A stretch of 64,000 nucleotides of DNA from Ceratopteris richardii. Taxonomy: Eukaryota > Streptophyta > Polypodiopsida > Polypodiales > Pteridaceae. The notes beneath the pieces are model-generated. The model was not told where the DNA came from and made no database searches. It worked only from the letters and a program-made list of their open reading frames with translations. Location of the stretch: NCBI GenBank assembly GCA_020310875.1, contig CM035406.1, forward strand, positions 83,323,717-83,387,716. The letters are read 5' to 3'. This document shows, one piece after another, positions 11,720 to 23,821 of this stretch. The position numbers and the translations under genes were made by a program. Each line of letters opens with the position of its first letter. Within the stretch, counting starts at the first letter, position 1.

Positions 11720-12945
11720 TTTTACAACAAGATTCTCACCCTAGACCCTTCTTTTCATATATATTTAAGTATATGTACTAGGCTTTAATTTAAACCATTA
11801 TATATAAACTTACCTATTTATATTGAACCTTGATTTTTATACCTTCACGTTTGTATACCATTATTAAATCTAAAACCCTAGTTGTTTAGGTTTATCACTA
11901 TAGTTATTCGTATTTATATTAGAACCCTAGATTTTATATATTTCAACATATAATTATTATTACCCGTAAAATGTTGACAGTTTTGATGTTTCGCCATATT
12001 TAGTAATATCTATATTAGAACCCTACTTTTTAAATAATCAATAATGTATACTAATAGTAAGTCCCTACGTTTTTATATATTTAAGTACTATAATATGTAT
12101 TCTAAAACCTAAGTTTGTTATGTTTTAACTAGATTTACTGTTATGAATCTTAAAACTTTATATTTTATATATTTACTTTTATATACTAGCCTTTATTATA
12201 AAACCTTTTTTAAATATACATTTAATTCTTTAAAATAGTATTAATTGTAAAACCATACCTTTTTATATCCTAAGTACATATACTAGTATTTATTCTAAAG
12301 CCCTAGTCTTTTAAGTTTTAATTATATTTCCTATGATAAATCTTAAAATTCTAAAATTATATCTTGAAATTTATATATATATTTAACTATTTATACTACT
12401 ATACTTTAACAACTCTAATTTCATATATATTTAAGTGTATATACTTATATTTATTTTAAGGCCCTAGATCTTTACGTTTTAAGCATAGTTATTCTTATCT
12501 ATCCTAAAATTCTATAGTTTAATATATTGAAGTATCTATACTAGTATTTATCCTAAAACCCTTATTTTTATCTAGCTAGTTATATTTACTAGTAATAATC
12601 TCAGACCCTAGGTTTTTATATATTTTAGAAAATGTAACATTTTTTATTTAAGAACATTCCTTTTATAGTTTATACTTAGTATTATAAATCCTTGAATCCA
12701 AAAATTTTATGTATTTACGTATATATATTAGTATCTATTGAAGGACTCTTGGCTTCTATTTATTTAATTATATAACCTATTATTTATGTTAAAACCCTAA
12801 ATTTGTATACATAAAAACATATAGTCTATTACTAACCTTATAACCCTAGTTCTTTAGGTTTTTCACTATATTTATCAGTATTTTTAAAAAGACCCTAATT
12901 TCGTATACAAAAGCATATATATTATTAAAATCCATAGATTTTATT
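11720..12945. repeat. Degenerate AT-rich array with AACCCTA motifs, second copy
   Basis: Continuation of the duplicated array of unit 1, with the same block order (for example AACCCTAGTTGTTTAGG near 11875 and AACCCTAGTTCTTTAGG near 12843). It runs about 90 bases past the point where unit 1 ends. Confidence 0.65.
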
Positions 12946-12959
12946 TCCCACTTGCCATT

Positions 12960-13545
12960 AAGGACATCTAGTGGGTGTGTTTATTTGACCATGTGTGTAC
13001 ATATGTGTATCTGTATGTGTGTGTATGTGTGTATCTATGTGTGTATGTGTGTCCATTTATGTGTGTGTCTCAATATTGATGTGTATGTGTGTTTGTATGT
13101 ATGTTTATGTATGTGTATGAATATATGTATGTATGTATGTATGTGTGTGTATGTATATATGTCTCTGTATAGGTGTGGGGATGCATTTGTGTATGTATAG
13201 GTGTAGGTAAAATGTGCTTGTTTGTATGTGTGTATGTATGTGTATGAGTGTGTGCATGCATGTGTGTTTCTATGTATGTGTGTGACTGTATGTACGTATG
13301 TGTGTGTCTCTATGTACGTATGTGTGTGTGTATTTGTTTTTATGCTTGTTTTTATATGTGTATGTATGTATATGTGTGTCTATGTTTATGTGTATGTATG
13401 TGTACGGACATGCATATCTGTATGTGTATGAGTGTATTTATCTGTGTATGTGTGCGAGTGTATGTACGTATGTGTATGTGTACGTGTGTGTTTTTTCTGT
13501 GTGTGTGTATATGTGTTTTTTTATGTGTGTGCGTTTTTTGGGTCA
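12960..13545. repeat. TGTA/TGTG-rich microsatellite block (~580 bp)
   Basis: Continuous imperfect TATG, TGTG and TGTC repeats. Several overlapping Cys/Val/Tyr/Met-rich open frames on the plus strand and His/Thr-rich ones on the minus strand are products of the repeat. Confidence 0.93.
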
Positions 13546-14038
13546 CAAAGTCTATCGCCGACAGAAAACCACGATTCTATTGCGGGGAAATTTACGATTC
13601 AGGCAATATGTAGATTTTGATTCTCACAAACCTAATAGCCATTGGTTAGAGATCTATCATGCGTAGCTTAGTAATAATTCGCTCAAGTTTTGTTTTAGAC
13701 GATTAACAATTAAGTTCTTAGGTGCACAAAACCTTTAGCTACCAACCTTAGTTTTTCAAGAACTATTATTCCATGTTCTCTTCTCTCTTCTTTCAACACA
13801 AGGTTTTAGCAAATATATATATCATGGTACATCCATATTTGATTCTCCTTGAAAACACTAACTTTTCCATGCATTGATTACTTTATTCTTCACAAGTATT
13901 GAGATCCACAGAAGATCGATGATGTCTTTCTCATCCTTAATCGTACTGATGTTTTCAAATATGCATTCATATAGAGATCATAAAAACATAAATATATACA
14001 CAACCATATTGTATAGATATCGGCATTAATACTTACAT
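13546..14038. other. Unassigned sequence between microsatellites
   Basis: Ordinary AT-rich DNA with no sustained frame and no match to other parts of the window that I can see. Confidence 0.5.
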
Positions 14039-14055
14039 ATGCACACAAATAGAAA

Positions 14056-14410
<355 letters not shown>

Positions 14411-14499
14411 TTCCTTTCTTAATTATTATGTTTGCATTTGAACATGATCACTTTACGTACATGTACTTTTTATTTGTTGCGTTTAGCGCTGTTTCCCTC

Positions 14500-15900
14500 T
14501 ACTCCTGATTGTTCTTCAACCTTAGGATTATCTTCTCTCGATGCCTTCATCCTCTTCAATGTCAAGGTCCACCCGACTGTTATATCCTCTTTAATCACAT
14601 TTATCTGCACTCTTTACACGATTTCTTGTTTGTTTTATCAAAGTTCTCATTTTGATGTCCTCATAATATAATTGAGTCTTTTATCAAAGTTCCCATTGCA
14701 TAACTAAAAGACACCCGAATATTTTTAAGTCTCCTAATTGTGGATTCCATTTTTTATAAGATTCATGGGGCTCTAGTGAATGTATACTTAGTGTAAGATC
14801 CTTATTAAGGACGTCAATCCAAGAACATTACGGTATTCATACCTTATTAAAGATGGCCCTAAGATACTCTTGTACGCCTATCTTTTCTCGTTGCAATTTT
14901 GTTTTCTACTTGCATACGTCTATCTAGATTTATTGTCGATGCCATTAGGGACTCTATGAATTAGTGTGTAAATTAATCTAGAACATTAAATATTCCTAGT
15001 TCCCATATATCAAATATTTTTTAGATCCTCTAAGTAGTGAAGGACATCTTTTTTAGTCTATAATGGTACAATAATCAACGGAGTTTAGGCCGTACATATC
15101 ACCTTTAGACTATACTTCCTTTCTTTTGGATCTCATGTATTTGGGTATACCGGATATAATGTATCCTAGCTGACGTGTGCTTCCGTAATAAAAGGTACTC
15201 TTGTACCATCCTCTATTCGCGAAGATTTACAAATATGCTTTCAGAATTTATGATTAAATTTAAGTACATATCTTATTGGATTGATTATGTGTCTATGTTA
15301 TGTCACAAGGAGGTTAATATGTTCCATTATTTTGTTTGACAGATCCATCTATTTAGTCTTCATGCTACCATATCGAGAAACCGTGATTTTATTACGGTCT
15401 AACTTTAACTGCATTGTGACTAATGTCCATTCCTTTTTGCTTCTTCCTATCAGTTGACAGCATCTTTGGATCTTTTACAAGGCAATATCCTTGGAAAAAT
15501 CTCATGTGGCCGCCTCTATTCACCATTTTTCTGGTAGAGAGGAGGATCTTAATGATGGTTGGAATGTCAAAAATGTCCTTTAGGCATTTGTCTTCGTAGT
15601 TTCCTTCCAACATGGCATCTCCAGTACGTGCCTTCGAGTGTCTTTACATACAACTTTAACGTAGAAAAATGTATATAAATAAAAGAGTACCTATTAATTT
15701 TCATGTTGTTGCTACATCCTTTATCAACGTACTACCTCGTATCGATGCTAATCATGGCTACATGTGCAAGAATCATGGAAAGGAGATCATCAATTTCTAA
15801 TGTAGAGAAAGTAATCACTAATGTGCATTTTGATAAAGATATGTGGAAACGTGCCCGCATATCTAGAAAATTTTTCATCCTTCACCACTAGAAGTCCTTT
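14500..15900 (-). pseudogene. Highly decayed copia pol remnant
   Basis: On the minus strand, 15392-15613 reads like the stretch after a copia protease: a VP-x2-x-K-x-LLS-like segment, then GGHMRFFQGYCLVKDP, matching the pattern seen in elements 4 and 5 (LYVPTITKNLIS followed by a later VEDP). Downstream on the same strand, around 14769-14718, a segment reads WNPQLGDLKIFGCL, like the copia integrase C-terminal pattern (HCKIFGC in this window). Between them every frame is closed by many stops. No LTR, primer site or target duplication is visible. The identification rests on two short matches in the right order and spacing; it is the oldest copia sequence here. Confidence 0.5.
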
Positions 15901-17270
15901 TTGAAGTAGAGCCTAGTTTTCTAAGGATTCCCTCAGTTTCTTGACTTTGTTGAAAGTCTCGAATGTTCCCTACGATATACTTGTTTCTATATTGTGGAGG
16001 GACGAACACGCCTCCTTTCGCTTTTATTCCACTAGCTAAGTTGATTAAGATAAAATTTTATTGTCGATCATCTCGATTAATGATCATGCAAGGATCCTTG
16101 CCCATCAGAAAAATGAACACTCTAACTTTTCGTGATTGTGTATTTCCCACTTTATAACTTCACTGTGTTTTAATTACGTCTATTTGTAATAAAGATTTTT
16201 AGCTTCCTTACTCTCTCTTGAATTTCCTTTGTACTGAATAATATGCAATATCTCAATATTCCTACTAAACGTGTGCAGTTCTTCTAAGCATAAATCTTTT
16301 CTTCTCGATCTAGGCTTTCTGAGGAAGACTTTCAAATATCAAACTAAAGAACCTATCAAATTACATATAAAAAAACTCAACATAATTTCCATAGGTGTAG
16401 CCAAAAACGGACCAAAATTACAACACATGTATAACTTTGATCACTAATTCTTATTACATTCCACCTAGCTACATGAAATTCTCTTATAATCACACGCCCA
16501 CATTCACATGAGAACAATACAAGAGACAAAGATTAAATGAGAGAAGAAAGAATCAGATGTAAAAGAAAAGCTTATATATGACGCATAAAGAGAGAGTCGA
16601 TATCGTCAATAGTGAAGAGTCGATATCCTCACTACCCTTCAGCGATCTAAATCTCAGTCACGCAAATTCTCAATCACTCTTTCAATCCCTTTCTCAGTCA
16701 CAATCGCAAATTACAATCTCGTTATTCGATGCAATGACTACACGCCTTCTCTTAATCCAAATCTCATTATTCCATGAAGCAAGTGTTTGATCCACCAAAA
16801 ATAAGAAATATCATCATCTTCGAATATTGCCTGCAAAATGCGCATAAAAAAGCACGTCTTCGCATCGTCTGCCATCGTTCACGATTAACTTTAACAAGCA
16901 ACGGAATGAAACATATATCTCCACAACTTAAACATGCACGACAACACATAGGCTCTAAAGCCATGGACTGCGAAACTTAGAAAGTCCCACATTCTTTTAG
17001 CTTTTGAAAGAATTAGAACTTATCTGAGCCCTGTAACTCCATAGTGGTATGGAATTAGAAATCTCTTGAAAGAATAGAAAATGTTCATCTCTTCAAAATA
17101 CCCAATCGTGCTGGAGACGACCCACGTGGAAATCGGCATTCAAATCTCACATTTCAGCCCTATCACATAAATTTTAGACGGAAAAGAAAAACAAGCCAAT
17201 ATCTTGCAATGAACTATTCTTTGAGCGTCTTACACGGTCCTTACTACATCACTCGAAAAAATTCCACGGA
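15900..17270. other. No gene recognised
   Basis: AT-rich sequence with short chance frames only. The 5-prime part may still belong to the decayed minus-strand copia remnant, but nothing readable supports that. Confidence 0.5.
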
Positions 17271-17274
17271 GACA

Positions 17275-17560
<286 letters not shown>

Positions 17561-17909
17561 TAGATGTATATTTAAACTATATGCACATGCATATATAAAC
17601 ATATATGAAAATCCAAACATACATACGTACATGCATGCATTAGATGATGTAATACGACGTTGATTAAGATTTTTCGAACTTCTTGTAAAAGACGTAAAGT
17701 AGCTTTCCAATAAAGATACTTGATTTTCTCACATGAAGTTGCTTCTCTAGTAGAAGGAAACAATTTTCTCCAATGAGACACATTTTACTTAACAAACTAG
17801 GTATGTTTGTTGGTAGAAGCACATTAATATTGTAGCGCAAATAGCATATATCATGGGAATGGCTACTCATCAAAACTAATTTTCATTTAGTCACTTTTTA
17901 ACATTGTTT

Positions 17910-18080
17910 TCACTCGCTCTCTCTCTCTCTCTCTTAGTCTCTCTCTCTTTGGTTATTCTCTTCATCAACCATACCTCAATCTTGGCATTTTATCCCACCT
18001 CCTTAATATATCTCCCTCTCTCACACACACACACTCTCTGAGTCTCTCTTTCTCTCTCTATCTCTCTCTTGCTCAGTCTC
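17910..18080. repeat. CT-rich low-complexity tract
   Basis: Repeated CTCTCT runs broken by short unique words, plus an AC run near 18022. Confidence 0.9.
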
Positions 18081-18856
18081 TCACTTGATCCTAATCAACA
18101 CAAACCCTAGCATTCGTACTAAATTCTTCATCTTTTTGGATTCACACATATACAAATAAATGCACACATACAGCACCTAGAACGAGCAAGATGAAATAGC
18201 AAGGCTAGACTTCAAGCATAGAAAGACTAAAGGCGATTTACTCTAATAGGAACTATTCTATACAACTTTGTTTGTTGAATCTTGCACCACACAAGAGCAT
18301 GTTATATCTATTATACCCATCTATGAGACGAAGAGAAAGAGGAAACAAAGAGAGGTAGAAAGATTTTTACAAAAGGAGAGCAAAGTGGATAGTATGGATC
18401 TTCCAAGGAAGATAAGGGTAGGCGCAAACATTTTAGCCTCTTTAAGAAGAGATGGATGGTCAACTCCAAGAGGAGAATGACGTAATATGGAGTTTTCATT
18501 AGGGAAAACATTGACTCCTACATTAGCCTTTTAGCATTAGGAGCGAATAGTGATGGACCAGAAAAAGATGGTGGTGGTGAGAGTCAAGACCCTTGCTCAC
18601 AATGGCTAGGCATAGTCTTCACTTGCTTTCTTCGGTCAAATATGAAAAAACCAATTAGAGCTTCTGATTTTGTTTATGTAGATGGTTTGCAATGAAGTAG
18701 AACCCTTGGAGTGGCCCAAATATGCAAAGTTTGAGGTTTAATGGAAATAATCAACACACCATTACCCTTGGGCCATTGTAATTTTTTAGTATGCATGACT
18801 AAGATTTGATGGAGTTCCTAAAAGCACCTTTCATTCCCAACCATTGGATTTTTTTA
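18081..18856. other. Flanking DNA upstream of element 2, no gene recognised
   Basis: A 70-codon frame at 18268-18480 is Lys/Arg-rich and has no recognisable family. The sequence is the left flank of element 2; its original continuation is 31241 onward. Confidence 0.5.
18852..18856. repeat. Putative target-site duplication TTTTA, left copy (element 2)
   Basis: TTTTA before the LTR start at 18857 matches GTTTA (31241-31245) after the 3-prime LTR at four of five bases. Confidence 0.55.
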
Positions 18857-19146
18857 TGTTACACATGTGTTCCTCGAGTAGCTTTGATGTGAACCTTTTC
18901 CTTATACATGGGCACTTTTTACTCTAGTGTTGGCTAGATGTTTTTTCCCCATGTTACCACATACTTGATCCTCTTATATGTGGTGGTACTTTGTACTTAG
19001 AGATATTATTCAGCTCTTACTTCAGTTCAGTTTATCATCAATAGAGAGAGCTATTCCAGCCATCATCTTCTCTGTGTGTCTTGCTGCATTTGTGCTCCTT
19101 GTGTGTGCTTCTCATGTGTCTCACACACTACTACACACACTCAACA
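18857..19146 (+). repeat. 5-prime LTR of element 2 (290 bp)
   Basis: Starts TGTTACACATGTGTTCC and ends ACTCAACA; followed by G and the primer site. Aligns with 30949-31240. Confidence 0.88.
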
Positions 19147-19147
19147 G

Positions 19148-19159
19148 TGGTATTAGAGC
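19148..19159 (+). other. Primer binding site, element 2
   Basis: TGGTATTAGAGC, one substitution from the common plant copia site TGGTATCAGAGC, one base after the LTR. Confidence 0.82.
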
Positions 19160-19425
19160 AGGTTCATCTCCTTCTCAAGTTTTGATTTTTGGCGTTGCGG
19201 TGCGCGTGCACTTTTTAAAGTGCAAATCGACTTCAGAGCATAGAAGAGTGAATTTCAAAAGCCAAGAAACATTTCCATCAGATGTGCCACGGCTTTACCC
19301 CCATTTCAAAGCCATTCCTGCAGTCACAATCACCATCAGAGTGACGATTTGTGAGATGAAATTTTAGCATTTGTTTTGGCTTTCGTTGAAGTGAAGATTT
19401 TGTCAGATTCTTCTTCTTTTGTGAA

Positions 19426-20372
19426 ATGGCAGGCAGCAATGACTTGTTTGGCATGCTTCAAGCTAAAGATAAGCTTGATGGGACCAACTATCCAATGTGT
19501 TCTTACATGATGAAGCATGTTCTTGTTGTTATACAACTTTGAAACATAGTGGCAGATGTAGAACGAAGACCCGTAGGTTCTACTTCACATTCTACTGTCA
19601 TAGATGGAGATTCTTCTTTAAGTACAGCGGTTTCTCCTTCTCCACCTACACAAGAGAAGCTTAGATGGGATGGAAAAGATGCTCAAGCTCATGCTTTGAT
19701 TGCGCTTTCAGTGAAGCATCATATAGTTCCACACATTCGGTCGTGTTCTACATCGAGACAGGCATGGGACACTCTTGCTTCTTTGTATGCCGTGTGTAAT
19801 GAAGCACGTGTTGCATACTTGAGGAAGCAACTTGAGGATGTATGTATGTCTGAAAATGGGCCAGTGGATGTGTATGTGACTCGCATCAAGGACTTGAAAG
19901 AGCAATTCGCAAACATAGAGGAGATTATTCCGGATGCATCACTCATTTCTACATTGTTGAAAGGATTACTAGAATCTTTTCAAAGCTTTGCTACTAGACT
20001 CCGTTTGGTTGCAAAAGGGAATCCTAATATGTATGCATTTGATGAGTTTGTGTCTCTTCTTTTGCAAGAAGAGCAATCTAGAGTGAATAGGACTGGTTTG
20101 ATTGAGGGAACACAAGCACTTGCTATCTCACAAAAGGGGAAAAGCAAGTATGGTTCAACTTTGGGTTCATCAAAACCAAAGCCCAACCTTCCTCTTCCAC
20201 TCATTCCTCTAATGATGGTGATTTGCAAAAGAAGAAGAGATACAAATATTGCCAGAAGGATAGTCATACTATTGATGAGTGTAGAAAGCTTGCTAAACAC
20301 TATGAAAAGAAGAAGGGATCTGGCATGTCTATTGCTGAAAATTGAGCAAATGTAAAGAATGATGAAGCTAAC
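19426..20372 (+). pseudogene. gag: gag of copia element 2, broken
   Basis: Starts at ATG 19426 with MAGSNDLFGML and the family pattern LDGTNYPM, is stopped by TGA at 19540-19542, and continues in the same frame from 19549 through a long capsid-like region (pattern ALIALSVKHHIVPHIRSC, then VTRIKDLKEQF). Near 20200 the true frame shifts: the nucleocapsid region lies in another frame, where the zinc knuckle reads Y-x2-C-x4-H-x4-C, so the first Cys is gone. A TGA (20343-20345) follows. Gag function would be lost through the stop, the frameshift and the damaged knuckle. Confidence 0.82.
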
Positions 20373-20914
20373 ATGGCTCAAGGTTTTTGGGCATGTGTTG
20401 TTACATGTCATTATGATGCTTCTTTGCATTCTAAATGTATGGTTGTGAGTGAGGCTGATTGGGATTGGTTCTTTGATAGTGGTGCTTCAAAGCACATTAC
20501 ATCATGCAAAAGATTTTTTGCCTCTTTGAAGATGCACCCAAAGGAGGGCATGTGGTGTGTGCAAACAATGCCTCTTATCCTATCATTGGAGTAGGAAAAA
20601 TTGAGCTTACAGCTGCAAATGGAGGTGTGATTCTCTTGAAAAATGCATTGTATGTGTGTGGTTTAAAGAAGAACTTAATTTTAGTTCCGTTGATTGCCAA
20701 AGTTGGACTTCATGTACACTTTGTTGATGATAAATGTATGGTTCATGATTTCAGCAATGGTGATGCTATCGTGATGTTCGGTAAATTATGTAATGGTTTG
20801 TATCACATGGATACATACAAGAGGGCTGCCTCGAATGCCTTGGTCGCTCATACTCCTTCCATGGTTGAAATGGAGCTTTGGCATGCTCGCTTTCGTCACT
20901 TAAACTTCAACATT

Positions 20915-21716
20915 AGGGGAAAAAGTGAACCCTGCATGGGCCTTGTAAGGATTCCTAATTTTTAGGGGTTAAAGAGCTTAATCCATGAGGTTATGGAATG
21001 AATTCAAACCACTAGTGGTTTTGGCGAATAAAATAATACTTCATAAAGCTTTGCATTTAATATCTCATGCGTGAGGATTCCTGACCATTAGATTCGTTAG
21101 ATCGATGGCTTGGTTTAAATGTCATGGAAATTTAGAAAGAGATGGTCCTAGAGTGAGCCTAAGGCCTCACATCTCTACAAGATTTGCACCCTTGGATCTT
21201 GGGGGATCGGACGTTTCTTTGCAAATGGGGTTGATATCCATGGCGCGTGCGATGAGATCCGTACGATGAAGAGGTCCATCACATCCAATGCTCCAAATGG
21301 AAAGGCGCCTAAATTTCAAGATCTTCATTATCTGTCGTTCAATGGAGCCTCAAATCCGACGATTTGAAAGTGATGGCGCAATTTCAAATCACGAGTAAAT
21401 CGTAGCCTTCCATTATCCTCTGAATCCAAGGGCTCTTTTTGTAAGTTGCTTTGACTTTTGCCATTTAACCTCAACCTTTGATCACTTAGCCAATCCAAGG
21501 GCTCTAGTTGATTTCAAAGAGTTCCAAAACCATTCACATAACTAAAACCACAAATCCTAAGTGGTTTTCTCCTCTTTGACCACAAAAAAACAAGGGAAGC
21601 CTATGCCTAGCCTATGTGATTAAGGGACTAGACTGTGTCCACCACCCTCCTCTCATTGGTCCGTTCCTAATCACTCCTTAATTCAAAAGGCCCATGTAGG
21701 GTTCATTTTTTCCCCT
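20915..21716. mobile_element. 802-bp non-autonomous DNA element with terminal inverted repeats
   Basis: The left end AGGGGAAAAAGTGAACCC, with CTGCATGGGCCTT after it, is the inverted complement of the right end (AAGGCCCATGTAGG then GTTCATTTTTTCCCCT), about 30 bp with two mismatches. ATT flanks both sides (20912-20914, 21717-21719), a possible 3-bp target duplication. Removing the insert rejoins the integrase coding sequence of element 2. No transposase frame is present. Size and structure suit a MITE-like element; a 3-bp duplication would suit the PIF/Harbinger group but the ends do not prove it. Confidence 0.78.
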
Positions 21717-23816
21717 ATTAGTTTGCTTTACTTGCAAAAGAAGGACATGGTTATCGGTTTGCCTACACTTGAGTCCATTGAAAAGCATGCATGTGAAGGT
21801 TGCATTCTTGGAAAAATGCATTGTGCTTCTTTTCCAAGATAGTCATACACACACTACAAGAAAATTCAGCTTAATCATAGTGATGTATGTGGTCCCCTCA
21901 AGACTCCATCTTTTGGGAAGCATGTATATTTTGTTACCTTCATTGATGATGCTACTCGCCATGCATGGGTGTATCCTATGAAAGCAAAGAATGAGGTATT
22001 TTCTTGCTTCAAGGCATTTTTAGCTATGCCTGGGAATTTTTCTTCACAAAAGCTTTTGACTCTATGGATGGATCATGGTGGTGAACACATGTCACATGAT
22101 TTTGATGCTTTTCTTCGTGAAAGAGGTATTTCACACCAATGTATGGTGCCATATACACCTTAGCAAAATGGTGTTGTCGAGCGTAAAGATATAACTCTAC
22201 TTGAAATGGCATGATATATTGTTAAAGGAAAGCATCTTCTTGATACGTTTTGGATGGAAGCGGTCATGTGTGCAAACTATGTGTTGAATCTTTGTCCTAC
22301 AAAAGCATTAAGAATCATCACTCCTTATGAGGCTTGGAATGGCCATAAGCCTATGGTAGTCAAATGTGTGTGTTTGGTTGTTTGGAAAATGCTCTTGTGC
22401 CATCACAACAACGTCATAAACTTGGTGAAAAGGCAAAGAAATGTATATTTGTTGATTATAGTGCTTAAAGTAAGGGATATCATTTGTACCATCCATTGAC
22501 GAACACAATTATTGTGAGCCTAGATGTGATATTTGTTGAAAATTCAGCTTTCCCTCCACTTGAATGCAAACAATTAGCTAACAAGATGTGTTCGATACAC
22601 TCATGCCTTTGTTCCAAAATGGTGCGCGTGACTATGGCCATGTAGACCAGCCAACTAAGGCTCAAAGGGCTAAAACATTCCAGTAAAATAGTGCTCAAAA
22701 TGCAGAGAATTTCCAGCCAAACATGGCTGAAAAATTTTAGCCAAAAATTGTCAAAACAGTTGGAAATTTCCAGCCACATATGGCTGAACATTTGCATCAA
22801 AATATGGCTGAAAATGAGCATGCAATTCAGCCCATGCATGATGTAAATATTGAAGATGCTTTACATAATGAATGCATGTGTATCAAGAGTGCACAAACTA
22901 TGCAAAAGTGGTTGAAACAAACTTTGTAGGACAACAAATTGAGTGCACCTTTACTTGGTAGAACAAGATCAAGCTCTCACCATGCATCAAGTAATTTTGT
23001 GGATTATTCTCTTATTGCTACAACATGTAATGAAGAGCCACTTTATTTTGAAGATGCATGTGACGCTCCACAATGGATGACTGATATGCAATCAAAAATG
23101 GATTCCACATAGGAATGGTACTTGGGAGTTATGTGAATTGCCAAAAGGAAAGAATGCCATTGGTACAAAGTGGGTTTATAAGATTAAGAGAAAATCTGAT
23201 GGTAGCATTGATTGCTACAAACCTAGATTGGTTGCCAAAGGATATGTGCAACAATATGGCATTGACTATGACGAAACTTTTGCACCTACTTCACACATGA
23301 CTAGCATTCATACTATGGTTGCATTGGCTGCCCATCGAGGTTGGAAAGTGCATCCGTTGGTCATAAGAACAACCTTCTTGAATGGTGATTTGCAAGAAGA
23401 GGTTTATGTGAAGAAACCTCCTAGATTTGCTATGAAAGAGAAAGAGCATATGGTTTGTCACTTGCATAAAGCCTTGTATGGTCACAAGCAAGCTCCACAT
23501 GCATGGTATGAGAAAATCCATAAGCACTTGATTTCTCTTGGCTTCGCATGTAGTCCAATTGAAAGCACACTCTATGTACGCAAAAATGGGTCTGATCTTA
23601 TAGTGCTTGTTCTTTATGTCGATGACATACTCTTGATTGGGTCATGTGATGCAAAGCTTGACATTCTTATGGCTGATTTGCAGCATACTTTTGATGTCAC
23701 TTATCTTGGTCTTTTGAGCTACTACCTTGGCATCCAGTTTGTATCCGTTGAGGGGGGGGATTGTTATGCATCAAGGAAAGTATGTTGAAAAACTACTTCA
23801 ACATTTTGACTTTGAG

Positions 23817-23821
23817 GATTG
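23817..23821. repeat. Target-site duplication GATTG, left copy (element 3)
   Basis: GATTG precedes the TGTTGGAGC LTR start and recurs exactly at 30150-30154, where the element 2 RT sequence continues. Confidence 0.93.

Larger units (their letters stand above)
10891..12852. repeat. Tandem duplication, unit 2, right part
   Basis: Matches 2800-4870 in order: a sequence with ATGTTTACCTTGTGC, the TG/GTAT microsatellite, then the AT-rich AACCCTA array. With 4875-5237 it makes a unit of about 2.3 kb. Confidence 0.85.
20373..23821 (+). pseudogene. pol: pol of copia element 2, first part (protease, integrase, start of RT)
   Basis: Protease motif FFDSGASKHIT near 20470; a frameshift follows near 20510. 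The pre-integrase zinc region (WHARFRHLNF) is cut at 20914 by the inverted-repeat element and resumes at about 21720 with its Cys pair in HACEGCILGK. The integrase keeps the first Asp (TFIDDATR), the second (LWMDHGGE) and the Glu (GVVERK), but TAG at 22161-22163 and further stops interrupt it. In RT, the segment that should read L/M-D-V before K-T-A-F-L-N-G reads LVIRTTFLNG, so the first catalytic Asp is Val. YVDD is kept at 23615-23626. Reading ends at FDFEDC, where element 3 is inserted. Confidence 0.88.

Noticed and set aside
13248..13666. Overlapping Cys/Val/Tyr-rich open frames of about 120 codons
   Set aside because: They are translations of the TATG/TGTG microsatellite in several frames and both strands; no start context or family.
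18268..18480. 70-codon Lys/Arg-rich frame as a small gene
   Set aside because: No recognisable family, no promoter or neighbouring exon, and length within chance for this composition.
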